This document shows positions 7,786 through 15,468 of a stretch of 21,531 nucleotides of DNA, piece after piece (position 1 is the first letter of the stretch; each line of letters begins with the position of its first letter). Source of the DNA: an uncultured Clostridia bacterium (GTDB lineage Bacteria > Bacillota > Clostridia > TANB77 > CAG-465); the NCBI GenBank assembly GCA_948562205.1, contig CAOYAN010000028.1, positions 1-21,531 on the forward strand, read 5' to 3'. The notes under the pieces were generated by a model. That model saw only the letters and a list, made by a program, of their open reading frames with translations, was not told the origin of the DNA and made no database searches. A program made the translations under genes and the position numbers.

Positions 7786-8334
7786 ATGGAATATGATTTA
7801 ATAGAAGAAAGAATGCAAAAAGCAATTGAATATTTAGAAGATGAACTTGCAGGTATTAGGGCAGGAAGAGCAAATCCTGCAATACTTAATAAAGTAATGG
7901 TAGATTACTATGGAGCAGCAACTCCATTAAATCAAGTGGGATCTATATCAGTACCTGAGGCTAGACAAATCCTTATAACACCTTGGGATAAATCTTTACT
8001 TGGACCAATAAATAAAGCTATACAAGTAGCAGAAATTGGTGTAAATCCAATAAATGATGGAAATTCAATAAGACTTACATTCCCAGAGCTTACTGAAGAG
8101 AGAAGAAGACAAATAACTAAGGATGTAAAATCTATTGGAGAAGATTCAAAAGTATCAATAAGAAATATTAGAAGAGATTCTATTGATAATGCTAAAGCAA
8201 AACAAAAAGCTAATGAATTAACAGAGGATGAGCTTGCAGTAGCAGAAGAGAAAATACAAAAAATAACTGATAAATTCATAGCTAAAGTAGATAGTTTAAT
8301 ATCTGCAAAAGAAAAAGAAGTAATGGAGATATAA
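7786..8334 (+). CDS. frr: ribosome recycling factor
   Basis: RRF splits the post-termination ribosome together with EF-G. The protein is 182 aa from the ATG at 7786, close to the family norm of about 185. Conserved segments visible: LEDELAGIRAGRANPAIL near residues 17-34, VDYYGAATPLNQVGSISVPEARQI, and the central LTEERRRQITKDVK helix, plus a charged coiled-coil C-terminal half. AAAGGAGAG stands 7-8 bases before this ATG; an upstream in-frame ATG at 7717 lies before the promoter -10 and is not used. frr normally follows pyrH and tsf, but here it has its own promoter. It opens an operon with cdsA and rseP. Confidence 0.97.
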   Translation: MEYDLIEERMQKAIEYLEDELAGIRAGRANPAILNKVMVDYYGAATPLNQVGSISVPEARQILITPWDKSLLGPINKAIQVAEIGVNPINDGNSIRLTFPELTEERRRQITKDVKSIGEDSKVSIRNIRRDSIDNAKAKQKANELTEDELAVAEEKIQKITDKFIAKVDSLISAKEKEVMEI

Positions 8335-8353
8335 AATACGAGAGGTTGATTTG

Positions 8354-9184
8354 GTGAAAGAGAAAACAAAAAGAATAATAACAGCTGTTGTATTTACCTT
8401 AGTAGTAATTATGGTATTAGTATTAGATAATAAGGTGTTAGATACTTTATTTGTAGTGTTAATATCACTATTTGGTATACACGAATATAATGGAGCTTTT
8501 AAAACTAAAGGATACCATCCTATATCGTGGATTGGATATGTGGGAGTCTTAAGTATTCTTTTAATGGGTGGTTTAATACCAGCAGAACTAAAAATGGTAC
8601 TTTTTAGAATGATAGTCCCATTATTACTTATAATATTATTTATATACATTATGGCAAGAAGAGAAAAATATAGTGTTATAGATATAACAATTACAGCATT
8701 TTCTCTAATATATATACCATTTATGTTTTCATTCCTAAAGCTTCTTATGCTAATGGAAAATGGTAGAATATGGATACTTTTTGCAGTACTTGGAGCATCT
8801 GTATCTGATACTTTTGCATATGAGATTGGTACTAGATTTGGAAAAACAAAGCTTTGTGAAAAAATAAGTCCAAAGAAAACAGTAGAAGGATCTGTTGCTG
8901 GAATTGTTGGCGTTGTGATTTCATATATTATATTAGCTTTTGTTTCAAACAAGTATTTTGGAATGAATATAAATTATTTGTTTATAATAATAATGGGAAT
9001 TGTAACAAGTATAGTTGGACAATTTGGTGATTTATCTGCATCTCTTATAAAAAGATATTGTGGAGTAAAAGATTTTGGGAATATAATGCCAGGTCATGGT
9101 GGTATATTAGATAGATTTGATAGTTTATTATTTACTGCTCCAATGGTATATATTTTCATTAAAATAGCTATGCTATTTATATAG
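8354..9184 (+). CDS. cdsA: phosphatidate cytidylyltransferase (CDP-diglyceride synthase)
   Basis: Integral membrane enzyme that makes CDP-diacylglycerol from CTP and phosphatidic acid, the precursor of the anionic phospholipids. Several membrane helices are spread over about residues 7-200. The C-terminal signature is clear: GASVSDTFAYEIGTRFGKTKL, then SPKKTVEGS, then FGDLSASLIKRYCGVKDFG followed by MPGHGGILDRFDS, containing the family's catalytic acidic and basic residues. Length is about 276 aa, normal. Start choice: GTG at 8354 is 8 bases after GAGAGG (8340-8345), like the spacing before bofA, while TTG at 8351 is also possible and adds one residue. It lies 19 bases after frr and 17 bases before rseP, so it is co-transcribed. 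uppS, often between frr and cdsA, is absent. Confidence 0.95.
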   Translation: MKEKTKRIITAVVFTLVVIMVLVLDNKVLDTLFVVLISLFGIHEYNGAFKTKGYHPISWIGYVGVLSILLMGGLIPAELKMVLFRMIVPLLLIILFIYIMARREKYSVIDITITAFSLIYIPFMFSFLKLLMLMENGRIWILFAVLGASVSDTFAYEIGTRFGKTKLCEKISPKKTVEGSVAGIVGVVISYIILAFVSNKYFGMNINYLFIIIMGIVTSIVGQFGDLSASLIKRYCGVKDFGNIMPGHGGILDRFDSLLFTAPMVYIFIKIAMLFI

Positions 9185-9201
9185 ATCAAGGAGGAGTAAA
9201 A

Positions 9202-10461
9202 TTGATATCATTTATTATTACAATAATTAAATTATTAGTAATTTTAGGTATTGTAGCAACAATACATGAATTTGGACATTTCTTAGCTTCTAAGCTTTGT
9301 AAAATAGGAGTTAATGAATTTTCAATAGGATTTGGGCCAAAAATATTTCAAAAAGAATTTAAGGGAACAATGTATACACTAAGATGTCTACCACTTGGTG
9401 GATATTGTGCAATAGAGGGAGAAGAGGGAACATCAGATAGAGATGATGCTTTCTCTAATAAAAATGTATTTCAGAAAATATTTGTACTTGTAATGGGAGT
9501 TGTATTTAATGCAATTCTTGCTCTTGTAATTTTCCTTGCAGTAGCTTTTTCAACAAAAACTGCTACAACAAAGATTGCTAAGTTAGAACCAGATTCAATA
9601 CTTGCAGATGCAGGAATACAAGTTGGAGATACAATAAAGTCTATTGATGGAGAAAGAGTAAAAATTGCCGCAGAAATCTTAAATAGAAAAATTGATGAGA
9701 ATGCATCTAGTGATGTTACTATTGAATATGAAAGAGATGGAAAAGTATATAGTACAGTAGTAAAAAATGCTGTAAAAGATATTGGATATATAGGTATAAC
9801 ATTTCAATATAATGAAGATCAAACAGAAGTTACAAATGTTATAGAGTTAGTTGCAGCAGGTGGTGCTGCTAATGAATATGGACTAAAAGCAGGAGATAAA
9901 ATTACACATATAAATGGAATACCTACAAATACATCAACAGAAGTTAAAAAATTAACTGCAGAAAATGCAAATAAAGAAACTGAATTTACTATTGAGAGAA
10001 AAGGTGAAATTATAACAAAGACTATAATTCCTAAATCTAAAAAAGAATTTAATTTGGAAATAGATAGTGTTGAAGTTTCAAATACTACACTAGATCTTGC
10101 TTTTGCAAGTACTAAATTAAATGTTTCAACAATAGTTGGATCATATGTTGATTTATTTAGAGGAAAAGTAAAAGTTAATGATATGTCTGGTATTGTAGGA
10201 ATAGGTGAAGTAGTATCTACAACTAGTAGTTTAGTAGAATTCTTCAATTTAATGGCAATTATTAGTCTTGCAGTTGGTGTTGCTAATATATTACCATTCC
10301 CACCTTTAGATGGTGGAAAAGTTGTAATTGTAATTGGAGAAGCTATTACAAGAAAAAAATTACCTGAAAAAGCTGAGGCAATAATTTCATATATTGGTTT
10401 TGGGCTTTTGATACTTCTTACACTTATAGTTACATATAATGATATAGTAAGAATAATATAA
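9202..10461 (+). CDS. rseP: site-2 intramembrane zinc metalloprotease RseP/RasP
   Basis: Cuts transmembrane substrates such as anti-sigma factors and signal-peptide remnants within the membrane. The first helix carries the zinc motif HEFGH (His22, Glu23, His26). The second zinc region is near the C-terminus in NILPFPPLDGGK, with the LDGG aspartate. Between them are one clear PDZ-like segment (about 125-185: EPDSILADAGIQVGDTIKSI) and a second (about 205-270: GLKAGDKITHINGIP). Length 419 aa matches the Gram-positive RasP type. The start is TTG, supported by AAGGAGGAG 7 bases upstream. dxr, usually between cdsA and rseP, is missing. A strong terminator follows, so ispG is not co-transcribed downstream either. 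Confidence 0.95.
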   Translation: MISFIITIIKLLVILGIVATIHEFGHFLASKLCKIGVNEFSIGFGPKIFQKEFKGTMYTLRCLPLGGYCAIEGEEGTSDRDDAFSNKNVFQKIFVLVMGVVFNAILALVIFLAVAFSTKTATTKIAKLEPDSILADAGIQVGDTIKSIDGERVKIAAEILNRKIDENASSDVTIEYERDGKVYSTVVKNAVKDIGYIGITFQYNEDQTEVTNVIELVAAGGAANEYGLKAGDKITHINGIPTNTSTEVKKLTAENANKETEFTIERKGEIITKTIIPKSKKEFNLEIDSVEVSNTTLDLAFASTKLNVSTIVGSYVDLFRGKVKVNDMSGIVGIGEVVSTTSSLVEFFNLMAIISLAVGVANILPFPPLDGGKVVIVIGEAITRKKLPEKAEAIISYIGFGLLILLTLIVTYNDIVRII

Positions 10462-10462
10462 T

Positions 10463-10499
10463 AAAAATTCTCATGGGATGATTTCTCATGAGAATTTTT
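10463..10499 (+). terminator. intrinsic terminator of the frr-cdsA-rseP operon
   Basis: A perfect 13-bp stem pairs 10463-10475 with 10487-10499 around an 11-base loop. The right arm ends in five T. Confidence 0.9.
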
Positions 10500-10621
10500 A
10501 TATATATAATTATACTTTAGATTAAAAATTATCTATAAAATATGTCTTTGTATAAATTCAAATAATATTTTGGAAACATTTTTTATGTTTTTGAATAAAA
10601 CTTTCTTTTTTGGAAATATAG

Positions 10622-10627
10622 TATAAT
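10622..10627 (+). promoter_or_regulatory. possible -10 element upstream of bofA
   Basis: TATAAT stands 75 bases before the bofA ATG, but I find no good -35 at 16-18 bp. A TTGAAT at 10591-10596 is 25 bp away, too far. A sporulation sigma factor may be used, yet I could not identify a convincing sigma-E or sigma-G pair. The rest of 10500-10701 is A/T-rich without clear structure. Confidence 0.3.
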
Positions 10628-10701
10628 ATAATTATTAATGTAGGACAAATTAGAATAAAAAAGTTATTTGAAAATATAATATAAAAAGAGAGGTTGATAA
10701 T

Positions 10702-10953
10702 ATGCAATATTTAGTACTTGTTTTAACTATAATTGCTGTAATTATAATAGCTAAAATATTTACATGGCCACTAAAAAAAATACTTAAATTACTTTTAAAC
10801 ATTGGAATTGGACTTGTTATGATACTTCTTGTAAATGTTTTTGGAGAAAGTATAGGTCTACATATACCATTTAATATAGTAACTGCTATAGTTGCAGGAA
10901 GTTTAGGAATTCCTGGAGTAATTGCACTTATAGTTATAAATTATATTTTTTAA
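10702..10953 (+). CDS. bofA: BofA-family pro-sigma-K processing inhibitor
   Basis: An 83-residue, almost wholly hydrophobic membrane protein with two or three helices. The C-terminal LGIPGVIALIVINYIF is the recognisable BofA ending, and the middle part (KILKLLLNIGIGLVMILLVN) also fits the family. In Bacillus, BofA with SpoIVFA holds the site-2 protease SpoIVFB inactive until the engulfed forespore signals, delaying sigma-K activation. AGAGAGG lies 8 bases before the ATG. It is followed after 64 bases by sleB with no terminator between, so the two may be co-transcribed. It lies next to a different site-2 protease gene (rseP), but a terminator separates them and the proximity need not be functional. 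Confidence 0.85.
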   Translation: MQYLVLVLTIIAVIIIAKIFTWPLKKILKLLLNIGIGLVMILLVNVFGESIGLHIPFNIVTAIVAGSLGIPGVIALIVINYIF

Positions 10954-11017
10954 AATAATAATATATGTTTTGTATAAAAAAACCATTTTTAACCAAAATA
11001 ATACAAATGGAGGAATT

Positions 11018-11554
11018 ATGAAAAAGGTAAAATATACAACACATATATTTTTTATTAGTTTTTTAATTATAGTATATATAATATCGTTAAATGTAAATAG
11101 TTTAGGAGAAGAAATTATTTTATCTATTAAAAATAAAATTTTTGCAGTAGTAACAGATGAAAGTTCTACAAGTACCAATATTCCAGCTGGAGATGATATG
11201 GTAAATTTACTTGCAAGACTTGTAAATGGTGAGGCTAGAGGTGAGCCATATGAGGGGCAAGTTGCAGTTGCTGCTGTTATTTTAAATAGAGTTAAAAGTC
11301 CTAAATTTCCAAACACAATAGCATCAGTTATTTACCAAAAAAGTCAATTTTCTTGTGTAACTGATGGACAATTTAATGAGCCAATTGATGAAAATTCAAC
11401 AGTGTATAAGGCTGCACAAGAGGCAATGAATGGCTCAGATCCAACAAATGGAGCACTCTATTTTTATAACCCTAGCAAAACTAAGAGCAAATGGCTTTTT
11501 TCACTTCCAACTACAATGACAATAGGTAAGCATGTATTTGCAATGGGTGAGTAA
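11018..11554 (+). CDS. sleB: spore cortex-lytic enzyme, SleB-type cell wall hydrolase
   Basis: Lytic transglycosylase-like hydrolase that cuts the muramic-lactam-containing spore cortex during germination. It is 178 aa from the ATG at 11018, chosen because GGAGG is 5-6 bases upstream; an in-frame ATG at 10970 lacks a ribosome site. Residues 8-25 form a membrane anchor or signal. The Hydrolase_2 catalytic domain covers about 60-178 and begins LLARLVNGEARGE, in which Glu72 is the expected catalytic acid, then VAVAAVILNRV, SQFSC and the typical end TIGKHVFA. The N-terminal peptidoglycan-binding domain found in Bacillus SleB is absent. ypeB starts 1 base after this stop, the normal partner arrangement. 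Confidence 0.9.
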   Translation: MKKVKYTTHIFFISFLIIVYIISLNVNSLGEEIILSIKNKIFAVVTDESSTSTNIPAGDDMVNLLARLVNGEARGEPYEGQVAVAAVILNRVKSPKFPNTIASVIYQKSQFSCVTDGQFNEPIDENSTVYKAAQEAMNGSDPTNGALYFYNPSKTKSKWLFSLPTTMTIGKHVFAMGE

Positions 11555-11555
11555 A

Positions 11556-12944
11556 ATGATAGAAAAATTTGAGAAAAAATTAAATGAAATTAAAAATAAA
11601 GTAGATAAAAAGTTTTTTGGTATATTTTTATTTATGATTTTTGGTGCTATGACTATGTTTGCTATGAATATGTTAAATAGCTACAAAATAGAGAAACAAG
11701 CTATACAAGATGAGTATAATAAGTATATGTATCAAGTTGTAAGTTATGTTAATAATGTTAAAGTCGAACTTGAAAAATTACAAATTACAAGTACAGATAA
11801 TTTAAAAATAACTACTCTTGCAGATATTTGGAGACAATCAAATCTTGCAAAATCAAACTTGGAAGCATTACCAGTTACACAAGATTCTATGCAAAATGCC
11901 TCAAAATATTTGAGCCAAGTAAGTGATTATTCATATACTTTAATTAGAAAAATAGTAAATGGTGGAACTATATCAGATGAAGAATATAATTATATATCAA
12001 ATATGTATGATAATTCAAAAGAATTTTCAAAAGTGCTTTCTGATATATATAACGATTTAAATAGTGGAAAAATAAAATGGAATGAATTAGAAAAAATAGG
12101 AAATGAACGTCTAGGGAACAATAATATATCTGATGAAATTTCAAATATTGATAAAATAAATAAGACATTCCAAGAATATGAGGGGCTAATTTATGATGGT
12201 GCTTTCTCTGATCATATTTTAACTCTAAAGCCCAAATTTTTATCAGATAATATAGTAAATGAAGAAGTAGCAAGAAATACTATATATGAACTATTTGGTA
12301 GAAATAAAATAGAAAATATAAATTATTTAAATGAGTCAAATGGTAGAATAGATTTATATAATTATGATGTAAAATTAAAAAATGAGGAATTTATTAGAAA
12401 TATATCAATAACTAAAAAAGATGCAAGACTATATTTAATGATTAGTGATAGAGAAATTACAGAAGAAAAGATCGATATTGAAGAGGCTAAAAAAAGTGGA
12501 CTTAAGTTTTTAAGTAAGCTTGGCATGGAAAATTTAAAAGATACATATTATTTAAAAGTTGGAAACATGGCAATTATAAACTATGCTGCTACACAAGATA
12601 ATATTATAATTTATCCAGATTTAGTTAAAGTAAAAGTAGCACTAGATACAGGGGATATATTATCATTAGAAACACAAGGATATACCTTTAATCATAGAGA
12701 AAGAGAAGATATAACACCTACTATATCTATTGAAGATGCAAGATCTAAGATAAATAAAAATATTAATATAATGTCTGAGGGGCTTGCAATTATTCCTACT
12801 GATTCTAAAGATGAAATCCTAACATATGAATTTAAGGGTAAAATAGATGATAGAGAATTTCTTGTATATGTTAATGCTAAAACAGGACTTGAAGAAAAAA
12901 TACTAATAATACTAGATACACCTGGTGGAATTCTTACTATATAA
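11556..12944 (+). CDS. ypeB: germination protein YpeB
   Basis: Partner of SleB in the spore, where each protein is needed to stabilise the other, as known in Bacillus. The protein is 462 aa from the ATG at 11556, just past the sleB stop, implying translational coupling; an in-frame ATG at 11532 inside sleB would add eight residues. Residues about 20-42 are a membrane anchor. About 43-220 form a helical N-terminal domain rich in Asn, Ser and Lys, and about 225-460 hold PepSY-type repeats. The last of these ends YEFKGKIDDREFLVYVNA then TGLEEKILIIL and TPGGILT, a characteristic YpeB ending. No terminator is evident after the gene; the next promoter starts within 4 bases of its stop. Confidence 0.92.
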   Translation: MIEKFEKKLNEIKNKVDKKFFGIFLFMIFGAMTMFAMNMLNSYKIEKQAIQDEYNKYMYQVVSYVNNVKVELEKLQITSTDNLKITTLADIWRQSNLAKSNLEALPVTQDSMQNASKYLSQVSDYSYTLIRKIVNGGTISDEEYNYISNMYDNSKEFSKVLSDIYNDLNSGKIKWNELEKIGNERLGNNNISDEISNIDKINKTFQEYEGLIYDGAFSDHILTLKPKFLSDNIVNEEVARNTIYELFGRNKIENINYLNESNGRIDLYNYDVKLKNEEFIRNISITKKDARLYLMISDREITEEKIDIEEAKKSGLKFLSKLGMENLKDTYYLKVGNMAIINYAATQDNIIIYPDLVKVKVALDTGDILSLETQGYTFNHREREDITPTISIEDARSKINKNINIMSEGLAIIPTDSKDEILTYEFKGKIDDREFLVYVNAKTGLEEKILIILDTPGGILTI

Positions 12945-12947
12945 TAC

Positions 12948-12976
12948 TTGAGATTTGAGAAAAATTATTGTATAAT
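12948..12976 (+). promoter_or_regulatory. sigma-A type promoter for the XRE regulator
   Basis: TTGAGA at 12948-12953, 17-bp spacer, TATAAT at 12971-12976. Confidence 0.65.
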
Positions 12977-13025
12977 ATATAATATTATGTAAAATATTAT
13001 GTTGTAAATACAATGGAGGATAGAA

Positions 13026-13319
13026 ATGGATAAAGTAGCTATAGGCAAAATTTTAAGAGTAATTAGAATTGCAAATGATTTATCAAAAAGAGAACTGGCT
13101 AAAAATACGGATGTTTCTGTTTCATATATTTGTGAAATTGAAAAAGGAATAAAAAAGCCAAGTGATGTAATTATTGAGAAGATATTAAATTACTCTAATA
13201 TAATTAAGAGTGAGTTTTATGATATTTTTAATTATTATGAAAGCATAAAGATAAAAGATAAATTAAAAAAATATCAATATACACTGTTATATGTATTAAA
13301 ACTTATCGAAAGAAAATAG
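13026..13319 (+). CDS. XRE-family helix-turn-helix protein
   Basis: A 97-residue DNA-binding protein. Residues 6-60 form a Cro/C1-type helix-turn-helix: GKILRVIRIANDLSKRELAK, then TDVSVSYICEIEKGIKKPS, with the recognition helix at about 35-45. The C-terminal 35 residues are lysine-rich and helical, possibly for dimerisation. GGAGG is located 6-7 bases before the ATG. It is transcribed alone between its own promoter and a strong terminator. Its targets cannot be read from the sequence. Its short length resembles the small XRE regulators that control sporulation or biofilm genes, but that is only a resemblance. Confidence 0.88.
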   Translation: MDKVAIGKILRVIRIANDLSKRELAKNTDVSVSYICEIEKGIKKPSDVIIEKILNYSNIIKSEFYDIFNYYESIKIKDKLKKYQYTLLYVLKLIERK

Positions 13320-13325
13320 TTTTTT

Positions 13326-13361
13326 AAATATCCCACATAAGTTGAATTTGTGGGATATTTT
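13326..13361 (+). terminator. intrinsic terminator after the XRE gene
   Basis: A perfect 12-bp stem pairs 13326-13337 with 13349-13360 around an 11-base loop and ends in TTTT. Confidence 0.88.
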
Positions 13362-13384
13362 CTATATTATATGAAAAATATATA

Positions 13385-13413
13385 TTGATATTTATTTATT
13401 TTTGATGTAATAT
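13385..13413 (+). promoter_or_regulatory. promoter for the CCSG-motif gene
   Basis: TTGATA at 13385-13390, 17-bp spacer, TAATAT at 13408-13413. The -10 is weaker than elsewhere in the window. Confidence 0.5.
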
Positions 13414-13439
13414 ATATATTATATATGTAGGAGGAAAAA

Positions 13440-14405
13440 TTGGGAATATTTGATGTATTTAAGAAAAATATTAATATTGAGCAAAGTTATATAAGTGATG
13501 ATGTTCTAAATACTTTAGATCCTAGTATTAGACCACTTATAAAACTTTGTAATGAGAATGGAATACATACCTTTGCTTGTTGTAGCGGAAATTTATTAGA
13601 ACATGATGAAGGAGAACATGCAGGAATAAGGGGATATTTATCTTTTAAGGACAGTAAAGAGGCAAGGGAACTTGTATCTATATTATTAGATTTTGAAGAT
13701 TTAGATGTAACTATTTCTTCTGCGCCAATAGAGCCATATCAATATTTTGAAAATGTTATAGACAAAGAAATTTTTGCTATTTATTTTAGAAACGAAAATG
13801 GTAGAAATATGCAAAAGGTATATAATAGATTTGAAAATAGTATAAAAAATAAAAAAGTTTCAAAAGATAATCTTAAGATGATAAATTCATTAATAAAAAA
13901 ATTTAGAGATCAAGAAAATGATTTTGAATACTGTATAGAATTTAATGATATCTCAAATAGTGATATACAAAATTCAAAATGCTTTATAAGGATAAGCGAA
14001 ATGTACTTATTTGAAGATGATAAAAATGTTGGAAATGTTAAGCTTTTATCAGAAGATATAGCGCATATATTAAAAACATCAGATAGCTGTTCTAATATAG
14101 GTGGAGTATTTTTGCCAATTAGTATGGGAAAAAATGCTTTACCAGTACTTGATCTTATAAAAAAGCAAGCTTTATCTCAAAGGGAAAGATACACTCTTTC
14201 GAGAAAAGATGCAAGAAGACCATATGAAGAGATATATGATGAACAAGAATTTGATTATTTAGGATATGAAGAAGAATATGAAATTCAAGATGAATTTGAA
14301 GAAGGTTTAGATAAGGAATTTCCTACAGTTTCTTTAGAAGAAATAGATGATATATTTAGGAATAATGATAATAGAAAAATAGAAGATGATGATGTTATAA
14401 TTTGA
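13440..14405 (+). CDS. unrecognised protein with CCSG motif and acidic tail
   Basis: I do not recognise this 321-residue cytoplasmic protein. The N-terminal part (about 25-95) reads as an alpha/beta domain. It contains GIHTFACCSGN with Cys47, Cys48 and Gly50, then His55 and His60 in a DEGEHAG segment, and ends VTISSAPIEPYQYF. This recalls small domains where a 'T..CCSGH' loop binds metal or nucleotide, but I cannot name the family. Residues 100-240 are mixed alpha/beta, and 262-319 form a strongly acidic Glu/Asp-rich tail. The start is TTG at 13440, supported by AGGAGG at 13429-13434, 5 bases before; no ATG lies near. Its stop overlaps a TTGACA sequence upstream of corA. No fusion or frameshift is seen. 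Confidence 0.75.
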   Translation: MGIFDVFKKNINIEQSYISDDVLNTLDPSIRPLIKLCNENGIHTFACCSGNLLEHDEGEHAGIRGYLSFKDSKEARELVSILLDFEDLDVTISSAPIEPYQYFENVIDKEIFAIYFRNENGRNMQKVYNRFENSIKNKKVSKDNLKMINSLIKKFRDQENDFEYCIEFNDISNSDIQNSKCFIRISEMYLFEDDKNVGNVKLLSEDIAHILKTSDSCSNIGGVFLPISMGKNALPVLDLIKKQALSQRERYTLSRKDARRPYEEIYDEQEFDYLGYEEEYEIQDEFEEGLDKEFPTVSLEEIDDIFRNNDNRKIEDDDVII

Positions 14406-14411
14406 CAATAA

Positions 14412-14440
14412 TTGACATTATTTAAAAATAGATGTAAAAT
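14412..14440 (+). promoter_or_regulatory. sigma-A type promoter for corA
   Basis: TTGACA at 14412-14417, 17-bp spacer, TAAAAT at 14435-14440. A second TTGACA at 14402-14407 overlaps the previous stop codon but has no -10 at the right distance. Confidence 0.65.
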
Positions 14441-14472
14441 AAAATATACAAGAAATTGAAAGGAGTGGTAAT

Positions 14473-15426
14473 GTGATAGATATATACAATACTAATATTG
14501 AAACTGGAAAAATAGAAAAGATTGATAGACCAACAAAAGGTTGTTGGATAAACATAGTTAAACCTACTGAAAAGGAATTAAAAAGAGTCGCGAAAGAACT
14601 TGAAATTGATGAAAATATTTTAAGATATCCTCTTGATATGTCAGAAAAAGCACATATTGATGTTGATGATGATTATGATTGTGTACTTATAGTTGTAGAT
14701 TCTCCTGCAACAGAATTTAAAGATGGAGAGAAAATATACACCACTTTACCACTTGGTATGATTTTGGTAAGAGATGATATGTTTGTGACAATATCACAAG
14801 TAAAGATAAATGTAGTAGAAAATCTACTAAAAAGTAATACAAAACTAAGCTCTGTTAGAACTTTTAAAAAATCAAGATTTGTATTTCAATTGTTATATGA
14901 TATGGCTCAAGATTATATTAGATATCTTACATATATAAATATGGATTTAGAAAAATTTGAAGATCATATGCAAAAAACAATGAGCAATAAAGAACTGCTA
15001 AAGATTATGAGATTTGAAAAGTCTATGATATATTTTAATGCATCTGTTAAAGCTAATCAAGTAGTACTTGAAAAGTTAAATAGAGGAAAAGCTATAAAAT
15101 TATATGAAGAAGATGAAGATATATTAGAAGATACACTTATTGAAAATAGACAGGCAATAGAGATGATACAAACATATAGTGAAATATTAAATGGTATTGT
15201 TGATATTTTTGGTACAATGGTATCAAATAATTTAAATGTTGTGATGAAAGTACTTACTTCCCTTACACTTATAATTTCACTTCCGACAATGGTATCTAGT
15301 TTTATGGGAATGAATGTTGAATTTCCATTTAATACAGATATAGTAGGATTTTTTGAAATTATTGCTATATCAATACTTGTTACAATTGTTGCAACGTATT
15401 GGTTAAAAAAGAAAAATATGCTATAA
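14473..15426 (+). CDS. corA: CorA-family divalent cation (Mg2+) transporter
   Basis: Pentameric inner-membrane channel for Mg2+ or related divalent cations. The protein is 317 aa, a normal length. It has a large cytoplasmic N-terminal domain (about 1-255) with a long helix, then two C-terminal helices at about 258-278 and 291-311. The selectivity signature GMN is at 279-281 in FMGMNVEFPF, and the short Lys-rich C-terminus KKKNML follows. The start is GTG at 14473 with AAAGGAG 7-8 bases upstream; the ATG two bases earlier is out of frame. It could transport another cation, as some CorA-like proteins do. Single-gene unit, convergent with the vWA gene. Confidence 0.93.
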   Translation: MIDIYNTNIETGKIEKIDRPTKGCWINIVKPTEKELKRVAKELEIDENILRYPLDMSEKAHIDVDDDYDCVLIVVDSPATEFKDGEKIYTTLPLGMILVRDDMFVTISQVKINVVENLLKSNTKLSSVRTFKKSRFVFQLLYDMAQDYIRYLTYINMDLEKFEDHMQKTMSNKELLKIMRFEKSMIYFNASVKANQVVLEKLNRGKAIKLYEEDEDILEDTLIENRQAIEMIQTYSEILNGIVDIFGTMVSNNLNVVMKVLTSLTLIISLPTMVSSFMGMNVEFPFNTDIVGFFEIIAISILVTIVATYWLKKKNML

Positions 15427-15458
15427 AAAGAGGGCTCAGAGTATTTACTCTAAGCCCT
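15425..15458. terminator. bidirectional terminator between corA and the vWA gene
   Basis: A stem with one mismatch pairs 15431-15443 with 15446-15458 (AGGGCT/AGCCCT outer part, AGAGTA/TACTCT inner part). The minus-strand side runs into TTTTT; the plus side continues into a partly T-rich stretch. Confidence 0.75.
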
Positions 15459-15468
15459 AAGTTTATCT

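Noticed and set aside
8296..8952. 218-codon open frame on the minus strand across cdsA
   Set aside because: It lies antisense to a clear cdsA and overlaps the end of frr, with no ribosome site. It is rich in Ser/Thr/Ile as expected of the complement of an A/T-rich membrane gene.
9819..10247. 142-codon minus-strand frame inside rseP
   Set aside because: Antisense to the PDZ and second half of rseP with no start signal; a coding-strand shadow.
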